Shown: piece after piece, positions 37,322 to 47,002 of the stretch
How the letters are laid out: every line of letters starts with the position of its first letter
Position numbering within the stretch: the stretch's first letter is position 1
DNA from: Gammaproteobacteria bacterium
Lineage (GTDB): Bacteria; Pseudomonadota; Gammaproteobacteria; Pseudomonadales; Azotimanducaceae
DNA length: 64,000 nucleotides
Direction: 5' to 3'
NCBI GenBank assembly: GCA_026706665.1
Contig: JAPOYI010000147.1
Coordinates: forward strand, 31,827-95,826
The notes under the pieces: generated by a model
What the model was told of the DNA's origin: nothing
Databases searched by the model: none
Seen by the model: the letters and a program-made list of their open reading frames with translations, nothing else
Made by a program: the position numbers and the translations under genes

Positions 37322-37349
37322 CGAGTGGACGGGCGGCGATAAAATACCG

Positions 37350-37763
37350 TCACACGGTCTTGACGGTGAGGATATCTTCCAATCCGACGAAGTCGTTCGG
37401 GTTTCTCGTGTAGAGGGCAAGTTCGTTTGACGCCGCCGTCGAAGCGATCAGCAAGTCCGCAAGGCGGGACCGGGTTGATCGCCGGGACACGCGCATGGCG
37501 GAGAAAACGCGGCCGTACATTCGAGCGGCGTCCGTGTCGAACGGTAGCGGATCCCACGTCTGCGCTGCCAATTGGAGTCGGTCCTGGCGGTTCGCCCGTT
37601 CCGTGGCATTGTGGGCGGCATGGGGTCCGGCCACCAATTCGGCCAACGTGATACTCGCGATTGCGGATTCATCGGGCAACAGATCGACATCAATCCTGTT
37701 CATGTCGATCACCACGGAGGTGTCCAACAGTCCACGGGTTGGGGGTGCAATCGCCTCAGCCAT
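37350..37763 (-). CDS. VapC-like PIN-domain toxin
   Basis: 137 aa. The first acidic site LLDTSVVIDM and later LAELVAGP and DLLIASTAAS contain the expected PIN acidic residues. Family toxins are Mg-dependent RNases, often cutting tRNA or rRNA. Its start overlaps the antitoxin stop by eight bases, so the pair is translationally coupled. The promoter and autoregulation would act upstream of 38004. The module looks intact, unlike two other toxin genes in the window. Confidence 0.83.
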   Translation of the reverse strand: MAEAIAPPTRGLLDTSVVIDMNRIDVDLLPDESAIASITLAELVAGPHAAHNATERANRQDRLQLAAQTWDPLPFDTDAARMYGRVFSAMRVSRRSTRSRLADLLIASTAASNELALYTRNPNDFVGLEDILTVKTV

Positions 37764-38004
37764 CGACGGACTGATCCATCATGGCATCCACATCGCTGCG
37801 GAACTGCTCGGCATCGATGGCCGGAGCGCAAGACGCCGCTTCCGCAATGACCGCCCTGGGTACGAATCGCCGTGGCCGGATGGGGCGGAGTTCCGCAATC
37901 GGGTCTCCATTTCGGGTCACGACGACGCTGTACCCCGCCCGCACTTCCCGAAGTACGGCCGCGGACTCATTGCGAAGCTCTCGCTGGTTAATGGTCTTTT
38001 TCAT
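37756..38004 (-). CDS. Phd/YefM-type antitoxin
   Basis: 82 aa from ATG 38004 (an upstream in-frame ATG exists but adds an untypical tail). KTINQRELRNESAAVLREVRAGYSVVVTRNGDPIAELRP is the normal Phd/YefM DNA-binding and dimerisation half; the C-terminal acidic part should wrap the toxin. It is expected to repress its own promoter alone and more strongly with the toxin. Confidence 0.83.
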   Translation of the reverse strand: MKKTINQRELRNESAAVLREVRAGYSVVVTRNGDPIAELRPIRPRRFVPRAVIAEAASCAPAIDAEQFRSDVDAMMDQSVDG

Positions 38005-38079
38005 GGATCGCGAGCGTAGCACGTACGCTACGTCGTAGCAAAGGCACTACAGGCCAGGCCAGCGGTAACTCGACGTCTG

Positions 38080-39081
38080 TCAGGTCAGTTTCACGATCAT
38101 CTTGCCCGTGTTCTCGCCACGGAACAGTCCGATGAACGCGTCGGGCGCGTTCCGTATGCCTTCACGGATCGTCTCCCGCCAGACGATCTGACCGCTCTCC
38201 AGCCAGGAGACCATGTCCTCCTCAAACGGCTCGCGCAGCTCCGGAGAGTTTCCCACGACGAACCCGCGCAGGGTCAGGCGCAATCCGATGGCAACCAGCA
38301 GGTTGCGTGGCCCCGGTGCCGGCTCCGTATCGTTGTAGCGTGAGATTCCGCCGCAGATCGCAATGCGGCCCAGCAGCCTCATGTGCGCCAGCGCCGCCTC
38401 CAGGTGATCGCCCCCGACGTTGTCGAAGTAGACATCGAGACCATCCGGCGCACCTTCACGCAGGTGCGAAAGCAGGTCGCCGTCGTGGTAGTTGAAAGCA
38501 TGGTCGAAACCGATCTCGCGGCAGAAGGCGACCTTTTCCGGTGAACCCGCGCTGCCGATGGTGCGGCAACCCTTGAGACGCGCGATCTGACCCGCGATGC
38601 TGCCCACCGCGCCCGCCGCGCCCGAGACAAAGACGGTCTCCCCATCAACGAGTTCCGCCGCGCCAATCAGACCGTCGTAGGCGGTTCTGCCAGTCATGCC
38701 CAGCGGTCCCATGTGTACGGTGACCGGCAACGATGTCTCCGGCAGCCTGTCCAGGCCGTTGCCGTCCGACACGAATCCCTCGCGCCAACCCAGGTTGCTC
38801 GAAACCAGGTCGCCTTCGTGAAAACCGTCGTTCCGGGTGGCCACGACCCTGCCGATAGCGCTGCCGTGCATCGCCTCGTTGAGGCCGTAGGCCTCGTTCA
38901 TGCGCCCGCGCATGTAGGGGTCGACGCTGATGTAGAGGTTCTGGACCAGCACCTCCCCTTCGCCGGGATCTGCGAGTTGCCGATCCACAAAGACAAAGTC
39001 TTCCGGCACGGGCAAGCCGCTCGGGCGACGCGCAAGGTGAACTTCAGTGGACGTCGGTGCCATGGCCACTTTCTCCATCAC
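38080..39081 (-). CDS. NADP-dependent medium-chain oxidoreductase (PTGR1/CurA-like)
   Basis: 333 aa; ATG six codons in (MAPTSTEVHLARRPSG) is a possible alternative start. The zinc-free MDR pattern is clear: ISVDPYMRGRM, HMGPLGMTGRTAYDGL and the cofactor loop GAAGAVGS, then YFDNVGGDHLEAAL. Enzymes of this branch reduce the C-C double bond of alpha,beta-unsaturated ketones or aldehydes, or curcumin-like compounds. It is followed on the same strand by no coupled gene; the SDR gene upstream may share the transcript. Confidence 0.85.
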   Translation of the reverse strand: MMEKVAMAPTSTEVHLARRPSGLPVPEDFVFVDRQLADPGEGEVLVQNLYISVDPYMRGRMNEAYGLNEAMHGSAIGRVVATRNDGFHEGDLVSSNLGWREGFVSDGNGLDRLPETSLPVTVHMGPLGMTGRTAYDGLIGAAELVDGETVFVSGAAGAVGSIAGQIARLKGCRTIGSAGSPEKVAFCREIGFDHAFNYHDGDLLSHLREGAPDGLDVYFDNVGGDHLEAALAHMRLLGRIAICGGISRYNDTEPAPGPRNLLVAIGLRLTLRGFVVGNSPELREPFEEDMVSWLESGQIVWRETIREGIRNAPDAFIGLFRGENTGKMIVKLT

Positions 39082-39126
39082 TGTGAAAAGTTGGGGAATT
39101 CTACAGCCGAAGCGCGTTCCGACGCC

Positions 39127-39891
39127 TCAACGCGCCGTGTATCCCCCGTCGACCGGCAGCACGGCTCCCGTGATGAAGCTCGCATCGTCGCTGGCGAGAA
39201 ACGCCACGGCGGCGGCGACTTCCTCCGGCTGTCCAAGACGCCCCAATGGATGCAGAGACCGGAAGTGGTCGCGGAGTTCCGGGTCAGCAAACATCGCTTC
39301 GGTCATCGCGGTTTCGATATAGCCGGGGGCGACCGCGTTCACGCGCACTCCCCGGTTCGCCCAGCTTGCCGCGAACTGCCGAGTCAACCCGACGACGCCG
39401 TGTTTCGCCGCCACGTACCCGCCGGCGGATGCCGATGCGACCTCCGGCTGCACGTTCCCGCGTCCAACCAGGCTCACAAGACCCGCGATGGACGCAGTGT
39501 TGATGATCGCCCCGCCTCCGGCCGCCGCGAGCATGGGCGCGCCGTGGCGAAGGCCGTAGTACACCCCGGACAGGTTGATCGAGACGGTCGTATCCCAGCC
39601 ATGACTGCCCCCCACCCCGGCGTTGTTGAAGATCATGTCCAGGCGGCCGTACTCGTCGACGGTCTGCTTCAGCGCCGCCTCGACCTCTTCCTCGATAGCC
39701 ACATCGAGCGCCAGCGAAGAGGCGCGCGCGGTCGACGCGTTGATCGCAGCAGCCGTTTCCGACGCACCCTCGCCGTCTATATCCGCGCACATCACCGACG
39801 CGCCTTCCGTTGCCATGCGCATCGCGCTGGCCCGGCCGATACCGCTCGCTGCCCCGGTGATGAAGGCGACCTTGTCATCGAGTCTGCCCAT
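39127..39891 (-). CDS. Short-chain dehydrogenase/reductase
   Basis: 254 aa, classical SDR. The cofactor motif TGAASGIG (13-20), NNAG, catalytic Ser (TASIAG), YVAAK and the final PVDGGYTA block are all present. The acidic CADIDGEG after beta-2 suggests NAD preference. It would oxidise or reduce a hydroxyl or keto group of an unknown substrate. It lies 45 bases from the medium-chain oxidoreductase and could act in the same pathway. Confidence 0.88.
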   Translation of the reverse strand: MGRLDDKVAFITGAASGIGRASAMRMATEGASVMCADIDGEGASETAAAINASTARASSLALDVAIEEEVEAALKQTVDEYGRLDMIFNNAGVGGSHGWDTTVSINLSGVYYGLRHGAPMLAAAGGGAIINTASIAGLVSLVGRGNVQPEVASASAGGYVAAKHGVVGLTRQFAASWANRGVRVNAVAPGYIETAMTEAMFADPELRDHFRSLHPLGRLGQPEEVAAAVAFLASDDASFITGAVLPVDGGYTAR

Positions 39892-39979
39892 GCTCTCGCC
39901 CCCGAATCGACGCCCGCCAGCGTATCACCTCGCTGCGCCTGACCGGACTCGTTTTCCTCGCCGCCGCTACCAAAGGTCA

Positions 39980-40853
39980 TCAGGGCCTGTGGACCATCCC
40001 CGTCACGCCGAGGGCTTCCAGTTCCTCGTACTCCCCGTCCGTGATGCCGAGCTCCGTTCGCAGCACTTCGCGGCTGTGTTCGCCAAATCGCGGTGAATAG
40101 CGCGTAGGGGGTCGAGTTCGGGCCGACAATAGCCAGGGCGCCAGTGGCAGGAAGTGCGTGCCGGACTCCGGGCGCGTCACTGGAACCGTGAAGCCGCGTT
40201 CGAGGAAATTCGGACTCGGATCCTCGTACAACGCATCGAATGGACTGACGATTGCCGCGCAGACGCCAAGGCCGGAAAGCGTTGCGGCCGTCTCCTCGGC
40301 GTCCAGGTTCGGGCACCAGCGCGCGAGCACGCCGTCGAGTGCCTCTGCGTTCGCCTTGCGGGAGGCGATGTCGGCGAAACGCGGATCGTCGACCCCCATG
40401 TGCCCGGCGAGCGTCCCCCACGCCGCCTCGGTTTCCACGCCGATGGCAATCCAGCTTTCGCCTGCCGCCCTGTTGCCGCGGGGGTGCTGCATGTCCAACG
40501 TCATGGCGCGCTTGTTCATGTGCACCGAGTTGTACAGCCCGTTGGTGTTGAGCCGCTCTGTTCGATATCGGGTCTGCGCACCGCGGGAGGCACCAGCGCG
40601 CCCGAACCGCGCCTTTATCGGGCCGCGCGGGCGCCTCGACCTGTACGACATCGGCGCCCAGGAGCGCCAACATCTCGGTGCCGAATGTGCCCGCCCGCGC
40701 CTGGGTGAACGCCAGTACGCGCACCCCCGACAAAGGCGCCACCGAAAAATCTGGCGGCAGTTCACCCGCCGGGCCGGGTCTCGGATCGGGACGCTTCGCG
40801 GGTCCTTCACCAAACCCGTTTCCGAACACGATAGACTTCGCCCGCTTCTCCAA
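39980..40853 (-). pseudogene. Class III CoA-transferase, frameshifted and with internal deletion
   Basis: The N-terminal block (APLSGVRVLAFTQARAGTFG, MLALLGADVVQVEAP) is in one frame. From about 40640 the match continues in another frame: RLNTNGLYNSVHMNKRAMTLDM, then ESWIAIGVETEAAWGTL and the C-terminal block to the stop at 39980. Family members have around 200 more residues between the two, including the catalytic Asp. Both a frameshift and a central deletion are therefore needed to explain it. It faces the metallophosphoesterase gene 11 bases away. Confidence 0.78.
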
Positions 40854-40864
40854 CTGGATGTCCC

Positions 40865-42760
40865 ATGCGAAACCTGTTGATCGCGCGGCTCTGCGCCCTG
40901 CTCCTCCCCGTCTGCGCGATGCCGGCCGGGGCGAGCGGCACCATCGACGTGGACGACACGGCCGTGGAAGCCACGCCCTGGACCAGCCTGAAGCCGAACG
41001 ATGCCGACGACCTGTTCCACTTCGTCATCGTCGCCGACCGGACGGGCGGCGAGAGGCGGGGCGTGTTCCCGGCGGCGATGCCGAAGATCAACCTGCTCGA
41101 GCCGGCATTCGTGGTCAGCGTCGGCGATCTGATCGAGGGCTACACCGAGGACCAGGCACAACTCGACCGCGAGTGGAACGAGTTCGAGCGGTTCGTCGCT
41201 GAGCTCGAAACGCCGTTCTTCTACGCGGCCGGCAACCACGACATGAGCAACGCCCTGATGGCGGAAACCTGGCAACGACGGTTCGGCCCCTCGTATTACA
41301 GGTTCACGTACAAGGACGTGCTGTTCATGGTCCTCAATTCCGAACTGTTCGGCATGGTGAGCGACCCGGAGTCCGCCGTCCCGGGCCCGTGGACGCAGGC
41401 GGAGCAACTCGCCTTCATCGAGCGGACCCTGGCCGAGCACCCGAATCCGCGCTGGATGATCGTGATCATTCACCAGCCGCTCTGGGATTACGCAGAGGTG
41501 CGTGGTGACTGGCCGCTGGTGGAAGAAATGCTGGGTGAACGGAACTACACCGTGTTCGCCGGTCACTTCCACCGGTATGTGAAGCATGTCCGAAACGATC
41601 GCAGGTACATCACCCTGGCCACTACAGGCGGCGGCAGCAGATTGCGCGGTCCGGTCTACGGAGAGTTCGACCACATCGCCTGGATCACCATGACGGACAC
41701 CGGCCCCCGCATCGCAAACCTGCTGCTCGACGGCATCCACGATGAGAACGTGTCCACCGCGGCCACCCGCGCCACGATCGGGTCCTTGAGAAACGCCATC
41801 GTCTCGCTACCCGTGTTGGGTGAGGGGGACTACTTTGAAAGCGGATCCGTGGCGTTCCGGATAAGCAATCCTCACGATGCCGAACTTCGCCTCTCGCCCC
41901 TCGCACAGGGCGGGCCGCATCTGCGCGTCACAGGGCATGTGAGCGAACTTGTTCTCGGCCCTGGCGAAACGGAACGAATCGAAGTCCAGCTCCAGGCTGA
42001 CACGCCCGTGGCCTATGGTGCGCTCGCGCCGGGCCGCATCACCTGGTCCATGGAGACCGTCCTGGACGGGCGTCCGCTGGCCGTCCAGTCCAAATCCGCC
42101 CTGCTTCCAGTAGCGCCGCTGCCGCTGCCCACCGGAACCGCGCCCACTGTCGACGGCGACCTGACCGACTGGGACGACCTGCCATTCGTCGTCGACCGCC
42201 AGGGCGATATCGACTCGCGCAATACCAGGGCGGAAGACGTTTCCTGCCGCTTCGGCGTGCGGGAGGCGGGAGGCGACGTCTACTTCGGCATCGCGGTCAC
42301 CGACGACAAGATCGACGCCTCCGAGCACGACAGCCCGCGTTATCAGGATCACGCGCGCATCACGGTGGATGCGCGGCCCGATCCCGAGCGCTCCCGCAAC
42401 TACCCGCTGTTCGAGGCCATGCGGGCAGGCCACCTCGAACAGATCGCCCACGACTACATGACGCTGGCGGCCGCCCGGGAGGACAAGGTCATCGCCTTCC
42501 TCGATGATGCGCGGGCCGCGGTCGAGTGGCGAACGGTGCGCACGGAAGACGGGTACAACGCCGAAGCGAAGGTCTCGGGAACGTTCCTGGATGCCGTGCG
42601 CGGCGGGAGGTGGGATGTGCTGCGGATCGGCGTCGCCGTGGCCGACTTCGACCCGGACGAAACGGCCAGCGTTTACCTCAACTGGCAGCCATGGCGCATG
42701 GGCAATGCCCCGGTGGCGGCATCCGGGACGTTCGTGCGCGAGAGTGCGCCGCCGGAGTAG
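40865..42760 (+). CDS. Secreted metallophosphoesterase with C-terminal CBM9-like domain
   Basis: 631 aa. A signal peptide ends near residue 24 (AMPAGASG). The calcineurin-like motifs GDLIEG, GNHD, IIHQP and GHFHRY follow in order. The first motif, normally Asp-x-His, reads ADRTG and lacks its His. The C-terminal 210 residues (VDGDLTDWDDLPFVV... to NWQPWRMG) resemble the carbohydrate-binding module 9 fold. It is likely periplasmic or exported and could hydrolyse phosphate esters on a bound surface polymer. Substrate unknown. Confidence 0.8.
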   Translation: MRNLLIARLCALLLPVCAMPAGASGTIDVDDTAVEATPWTSLKPNDADDLFHFVIVADRTGGERRGVFPAAMPKINLLEPAFVVSVGDLIEGYTEDQAQLDREWNEFERFVAELETPFFYAAGNHDMSNALMAETWQRRFGPSYYRFTYKDVLFMVLNSELFGMVSDPESAVPGPWTQAEQLAFIERTLAEHPNPRWMIVIIHQPLWDYAEVRGDWPLVEEMLGERNYTVFAGHFHRYVKHVRNDRRYITLATTGGGSRLRGPVYGEFDHIAWITMTDTGPRIANLLLDGIHDENVSTAATRATIGSLRNAIVSLPVLGEGDYFESGSVAFRISNPHDAELRLSPLAQGGPHLRVTGHVSELVLGPGETERIEVQLQADTPVAYGALAPGRITWSMETVLDGRPLAVQSKSALLPVAPLPLPTGTAPTVDGDLTDWDDLPFVVDRQGDIDSRNTRAEDVSCRFGVREAGGDVYFGIAVTDDKIDASEHDSPRYQDHARITVDARPDPERSRNYPLFEAMRAGHLEQIAHDYMTLAAAREDKVIAFLDDARAAVEWRTVRTEDGYNAEAKVSGTFLDAVRGGRWDVLRIGVAVADFDPDETASVYLNWQPWRMGNAPVAASGTFVRESAPPE

Positions 42761-43375
42761 TCAGACCGCGTATCCCCAGTAGGTGAATCCGGCGAACCTG
42801 GGCGTCGACGGCAGGTACATCGCCTCAAGTTCCCTGACGACGAAACCGCCCCGGGCCAGCAGGCCGGGGATGTCCCGGTTCAGGTGGCAGCCGCCGGCGA
42901 TTCGGGACCAGAACGGGTCGAGCCGATCCTGCCACCGCCGCACCGCGGCGTCCGGTGCCCTGCCATGTTCGCTGAACAGCAGCCTGCCGCCTGGCTTGAG
43001 CACGCGGCGCATCTGCGCGAGGGCGGTTCTCCATCCGCGAACGGTGCATAACGTATAGGTCACCACGATGGTGTCGGCGCTATCGTCTTCCAGCGGAATC
43101 TCCTCGGCGGGAAGCCCCAGCCAACGCACCTCGAACGGCGCCCCCTCGACCCGCGCCTTCGCCCTCCTGCGCATTCCGTCCGATGGCTCCAGGCCCCAGA
43201 CAAGCTCGACCCTGTCCGCGTCATAGAAAGGGAGATTGAGGCCGGAGCCCATGCCGACCTCGAGGACCCGGCCTTGCGCCTGCGGGACCACCTTCTCGCG
43301 CTGCCTGCTGACGGGCCTGGCGGCGCAACCCCGATCGATGCAGCGTGGCAGGATGCGATCGCTGTAGAAGCCCAT
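42761..43375 (-). CDS. SAM-dependent methyltransferase (class I, type-11)
   Basis: 204 aa from the ATG at 43375; the longer open frame upstream is unlikely. Motif I VLEVGMGSGLNLPFY and the acidic EPSDGM after beta-2 are typical of the METTL7/UbiE-like group, as is RVLKPGGRLLFSEHG. Lipid or small-molecule methylation is likely, though the substrate is unknown. It is divergent from the plus-strand operon at 43495. Confidence 0.82.
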   Translation of the reverse strand: MGFYSDRILPRCIDRGCAARPVSRQREKVVPQAQGRVLEVGMGSGLNLPFYDADRVELVWGLEPSDGMRRRAKARVEGAPFEVRWLGLPAEEIPLEDDSADTIVVTYTLCTVRGWRTALAQMRRVLKPGGRLLFSEHGRAPDAAVRRWQDRLDPFWSRIAGGCHLNRDIPGLLARGGFVVRELEAMYLPSTPRFAGFTYWGYAV

Positions 43376-43494
43376 GTGCGTTGTCTCCCGGGTCCGGCCT
43401 ATCCTGCCACACGTCGACCTGTCCGCGCCGCGCCTTTGGTTGCCCCTCGCCCGGATATGCGGCACGATGGAACAGGTCGAACCCGGAGCGGAAG

Positions 43495-43731
43495 ATGAAC
43501 CGAAGATCCACCGACTCAAGCTTGGGAATCGCCACCATCGGCTGGATTCTCCTGGCGGTGGGGCTGGTGGTCATGGCCGTACTGGGATTCCAGGCTTTCC
43601 TGGAGGCACCCTTGCTGATCAAGTTGCTGCTGGCGGGAGTCTACGGCGGCCTCGGCCTGTTGCTGGTATCGGTGTTGCGGCAGCGGCTCATCGAACGCAA
43701 GTCGGACAAGTACCTGGACGTGGATATCTGA
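43495..43731 (+). CDS. Small two-span membrane protein
   Basis: 78 aa from ATG 43495. Two hydrophobic helices (about 14-33 and 40-60) are joined by a short polar turn, with a basic and acidic tail at the C-terminus. No family is recognised. Its stop is two bases before the YbjQ-family gene, so they share an operon. Confidence 0.65.
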   Translation: MNRRSTDSSLGIATIGWILLAVGLVVMAVLGFQAFLEAPLLIKLLLAGVYGGLGLLLVSVLRQRLIERKSDKYLDVDI

Positions 43732-43733
43732 TC

Positions 43734-44063
43734 ATGATCGTCGTTACATCCGAGACCATCACTGGCAAGCGCATCGTCAAGACGCTCGGACTGGTGCGCG
43801 GCAACACGGTTCGCGCGCGCCACATCGGCCGCGACATCATGGCCGGGCTCAGGAACATCGTCGGCGGCGAGATTCACGAGTACGCGAAGCTCATCGCCGA
43901 GAGCCGCGAGCAGTCCCTGGACCGCATGATCGCCGAAGCCGCGAAACTCGGCGCCAACGCGGTGGTCGCCACCCGCTTCACCACGTCGATGATGATGGGC
44001 GGCGCCGCGGAACTGCTCGCGGTGGGGACCGCCGTGATCATCGAAGACGAATCGCCGGAGTAA
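43734..44063 (+). CDS. YbjQ family (UPF0145) protein
   Basis: 109 aa. The full-length family pattern is present: VRGNTVRARHIGRDIMAGLRNIVGGEIHEYAKLIAESREQSLDRMIAEA and GANAVV. Members form a pentamer-like soluble assembly; function is unproven, with links to heavy metal or membrane stress. It lies between the membrane protein and the amidohydrolase in a tight operon. Confidence 0.85.
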   Translation: MIVVTSETITGKRIVKTLGLVRGNTVRARHIGRDIMAGLRNIVGGEIHEYAKLIAESREQSLDRMIAEAAKLGANAVVATRFTTSMMMGGAAELLAVGTAVIIEDESPE

Positions 44064-44067
44064 CGCA

Positions 44068-45768
44068 ATGCCCTACGACCTCGTCATCCGCAACGGCTCC
44101 ATCGTCGACGGTTCGGGCGCACCCGCATACCTGGCCGACCTGGGTGTGGTCGACGGAAGGATCGCCCGCATCGGCAGGATTCCCGAGAAGGGCGCCGACA
44201 ACATCGACGCAGAGGGCCACATCGTCGCTCCCGGATTCGTCGACGGCCATACGCACATGGACGCCCAGGTGTTCTGGGACCCCATCGGTTCGTGTTCCTG
44301 CTACCACGGCATTACCAGCGTCGTCATGGGCAACTGCGGCTTCACGCTTGCGCCGTGCCGGGAATCCGAGGCCGACCTCGTATTCCGGAACCTGGAACGG
44401 GCCGAAGACATCTCCCGCAAGGCGATGCTGGCCGGCATACGCTGGCGCTGGGAAAGCTATCCGGAGTACCTGGATGTGCTCGAGACCCTGCCCAAGGGAA
44501 TCAACTACGCCGGGTACATCGGGCATTCCGCCTTGCGCACCTACGTCATGGGAGAGCGGGCGTTCACCGAGTCCGCGAGCGACGACGACCTCGCCCGCAT
44601 GTGCGCCACCGTCCAGCAGGCGGCGCGCGCCGGCGCCGTGGGATTCTCCACGTCCCGCACGCCCAATCACGAGACCTCCGACCACAAGCCCGTGGCGAGC
44701 CGTATCGCCGAATGGAACGAAGTCCGCGCCATCGTCAAAGCCATGCGCGAAACCGGCGCCGGCATGTTCGAGATCGCGGGCGAACCGGACCCCGCAAACA
44801 CCGGCGACTACCAGGGCCGGCTGAAAGAGCTGTGTCTCGAGTCCGGCGCGCCGATCACCTGGGGCCTGTTCAGTTCCCGCGAGTCGCCCGACAAGTGGCG
44901 GCGCTCGCTCGCCCTGCTCGACGCAACTGCCGCCGAGGGCGGACACATGTTCGCCCAGGTGCATTCACGCGCATTGAACGTGCTATACACCTTCGAGTCG
45001 TACACGCCCCTGGACCCGTGGTACGTCTGGCGCGACATTCGCGCGCTACCCCTCGCCGAACAGAAGGCGAAACTGCGGGACCCGGCCATCAAGGCGGAGC
45101 TGGTGGATGTCGCCGGACGTCCCAGCGAACGGCATGCGCGGCGCGGCGTCCACCTGCCGCCCCCGGACTGGGACTGGATCTTCATCATGGATTCGATGTC
45201 CTCGGAAAAGGAGCGGCGCATGTCGGAGGTCGCCGCCGAACGCGGCGTACCGCCGGCCGAACTCATGATCGACCTGGGACTCGAGAGCGACTTCAAGGTC
45301 TTCTTCCGCAAGCCGCTCAACAACGACGTGGACGACCACGTCCTCGAGATGATGCTGCACCCGCAGACGGTGGTGACGTTTTCCGATTCCGGCGCCCACG
45401 TCTCCCAGATCATGGACAGCTCGCTGCAGACCCACGTCTTCAGCCACTGGGTGCGGGAAAAGCAGGCGCTCACCGTCGAGCAGGCGGTGCGCATGGTGAC
45501 CTCGGTGCCCGCAAGACGATGGGGCCTCGCGGATCGCGGCCTGCTGCGTCCGGGTCATGCCGCTGACGTCACCGTCTTCGACCCCGCCATGATCGCGCCC
45601 CGGATGCCAGAGGTGGTGCACGACCTGCCCGGGGGCGGCCGGCGCTTCAAACAGCTTGCGGACGGGATCAAGGCCACCGTCGTCAACGGCGAAGTCCTCC
45701 TGCGAGACAACGTCCACACGGGCGCCGCTTCCGGTCAACTGTTGCGGGGACCCCTGGCGGCCGCCTGA
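44068..45768 (+). CDS. D-aminoacylase/N-acyl-D-amino-acid deacylase-type amidohydrolase
   Basis: 566 aa from ATG 44068, four bases after the YbjQ-family stop. The metal-binding VDGHTHMD, the GNCGF block, SDSGAHVSQIMD and the C-terminal GHAADVTVFDP are typical of amidohydrolases. The family deacylates N-acyl amino acids or hydrolyses cyclic amides, with one or two metals. The closest named enzymes are D-aminoacylases, but the substrate cannot be fixed. Confidence 0.83.
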   Translation: MPYDLVIRNGSIVDGSGAPAYLADLGVVDGRIARIGRIPEKGADNIDAEGHIVAPGFVDGHTHMDAQVFWDPIGSCSCYHGITSVVMGNCGFTLAPCRESEADLVFRNLERAEDISRKAMLAGIRWRWESYPEYLDVLETLPKGINYAGYIGHSALRTYVMGERAFTESASDDDLARMCATVQQAARAGAVGFSTSRTPNHETSDHKPVASRIAEWNEVRAIVKAMRETGAGMFEIAGEPDPANTGDYQGRLKELCLESGAPITWGLFSSRESPDKWRRSLALLDATAAEGGHMFAQVHSRALNVLYTFESYTPLDPWYVWRDIRALPLAEQKAKLRDPAIKAELVDVAGRPSERHARRGVHLPPPDWDWIFIMDSMSSEKERRMSEVAAERGVPPAELMIDLGLESDFKVFFRKPLNNDVDDHVLEMMLHPQTVVTFSDSGAHVSQIMDSSLQTHVFSHWVREKQALTVEQAVRMVTSVPARRWGLADRGLLRPGHAADVTVFDPAMIAPRMPEVVHDLPGGGRRFKQLADGIKATVVNGEVLLRDNVHTGAASGQLLRGPLAAA

Positions 45769-45808
45769 CCCGCCTCGGCAAGATAAGGGAAGACGCTCAA
45801 GGCTGCTG

Positions 45809-46831
45809 CTACGCGGCCTCTTCCATGCTCGGGCTGTATTCCCCAAGTGTGGCTGCGCCATTGGCGCGCGCCCTTAGCGCGAGCTGGCGCTGCGCCTCGA
45901 CCGCGTTCTCCGCGCTGCCGTTCCAGGCCCGCAATGCCGGATCCTGCAACGCCCGGCCGTAGGAGAAGCTCAACCGCCAGGGCAGGTCGGCGCCGCTCGC
46001 GTTCATCGCGTTAAGGCGTACCGTCGATTGCAGCGCCGTCTGACCGCCGGAGAGGAACACGACGCCAGGAAGGGCCGCGGGCACCATGTCCCGAAGGCAG
46101 TCGATGGTCTTTTCCGCGATCTCCTCGTCGCTTGCCTGGACCGGACAATCCGGGCCCGACAGCACCATCGACGCCTTGAGCACGGTCCCCTCGATGTGGA
46201 CACTCTGGCGGTAAAGCGCGGAAAACAGGGCGTTGAGCGTCGCCCTCGAAGCGAAGTCGCAGGTTTCGATGTCGTGCGCCCCGTCCATCAGTATCTCCGG
46301 TTCGACGATGGGCACGATGCCCGCGTCCTGACAGAACGATGCATACATCGCAAGCGCCCACGTGTTCGCGTCGATGCATGCGCTGGACGGGATGCCGTCG
46401 CCGATGGTGATCACGGCCCGCCACTTGGCGAACCGCGCACCGAGATCCCGGTATTCGATCAGCCGCTCGTTGAGCCCGTCGAGGCCGCGGGTGTATTTTT
46501 CGCCCGGATGCAGAGGCATGTCGACGGTGCCCGTGTCGACCTTGATGCCCGGAATGCTGCCTGACGACTCGATGACATCGGGGAATCGGTCGCCCGCATC
46601 GGTGGACTGGCGGAGGGTTTCGTCGAAGAGAATGTACCCGGAGAGGTGCTCGGCAGCTCCCGGCGCGGTCACCAGTAGCCCGCGGTAGGCGCGGCGGCTG
46701 TCTTCGTTGCAGTCGACGCCGATGGAATCAAACCGGCGCGCGCAGGTAGGGTGACTCTCATCCATGGCCAGAATGCCCCTGCCGGGGGCCACCATGGCGT
46801 TCGCAGTCTCTTCCAACGCCTGCCGGTTCAT
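45809..46831 (-). CDS. Class I fructose-bisphosphate aldolase
   Basis: 340 aa. The Schiff-base lysine is Lys219 in EGTVLKASMV, with Glu177 (VEPEI) and the FLSGGQT phosphate loop nearby. Start region AMVAPGRGILAMDES is typical. It splits fructose-1,6-bisphosphate into triose phosphates without a metal, in glycolysis and gluconeogenesis. Pgk is encoded 4 kb away on the same strand, not coupled. The KPNM of most homologues is KASM here. Confidence 0.9.
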   Translation of the reverse strand: MNRQALEETANAMVAPGRGILAMDESHPTCARRFDSIGVDCNEDSRRAYRGLLVTAPGAAEHLSGYILFDETLRQSTDAGDRFPDVIESSGSIPGIKVDTGTVDMPLHPGEKYTRGLDGLNERLIEYRDLGARFAKWRAVITIGDGIPSSACIDANTWALAMYASFCQDAGIVPIVEPEILMDGAHDIETCDFASRATLNALFSALYRQSVHIEGTVLKASMVLSGPDCPVQASDEEIAEKTIDCLRDMVPAALPGVVFLSGGQTALQSTVRLNAMNASGADLPWRLSFSYGRALQDPALRAWNGSAENAVEAQRQLALRARANGAATLGEYSPSMEEAA

Positions 46832-47002
46832 GTTCCGCTCCTCGTTCCGTGTTAGGTTTCCGCCAGTATATGACGGTGAGTCGCGCCAGACGCATGTAAA
46901 TGTCCTGAAAGATCAGGGCTGGCGCGCTGGCATGGAACCGCTCGAGAAGCCATTGCTCAAGTTGCAGGATTGAACCGGCACGTGGAACCCGAACCCATCA
47001 AC

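Noticed and set aside
40856..41740. Long minus-strand frame opposite the metallophosphoesterase
   Set aside because: It is a shadow continuous with the decayed CoA-transferase frame; the plus strand has clear motifs.
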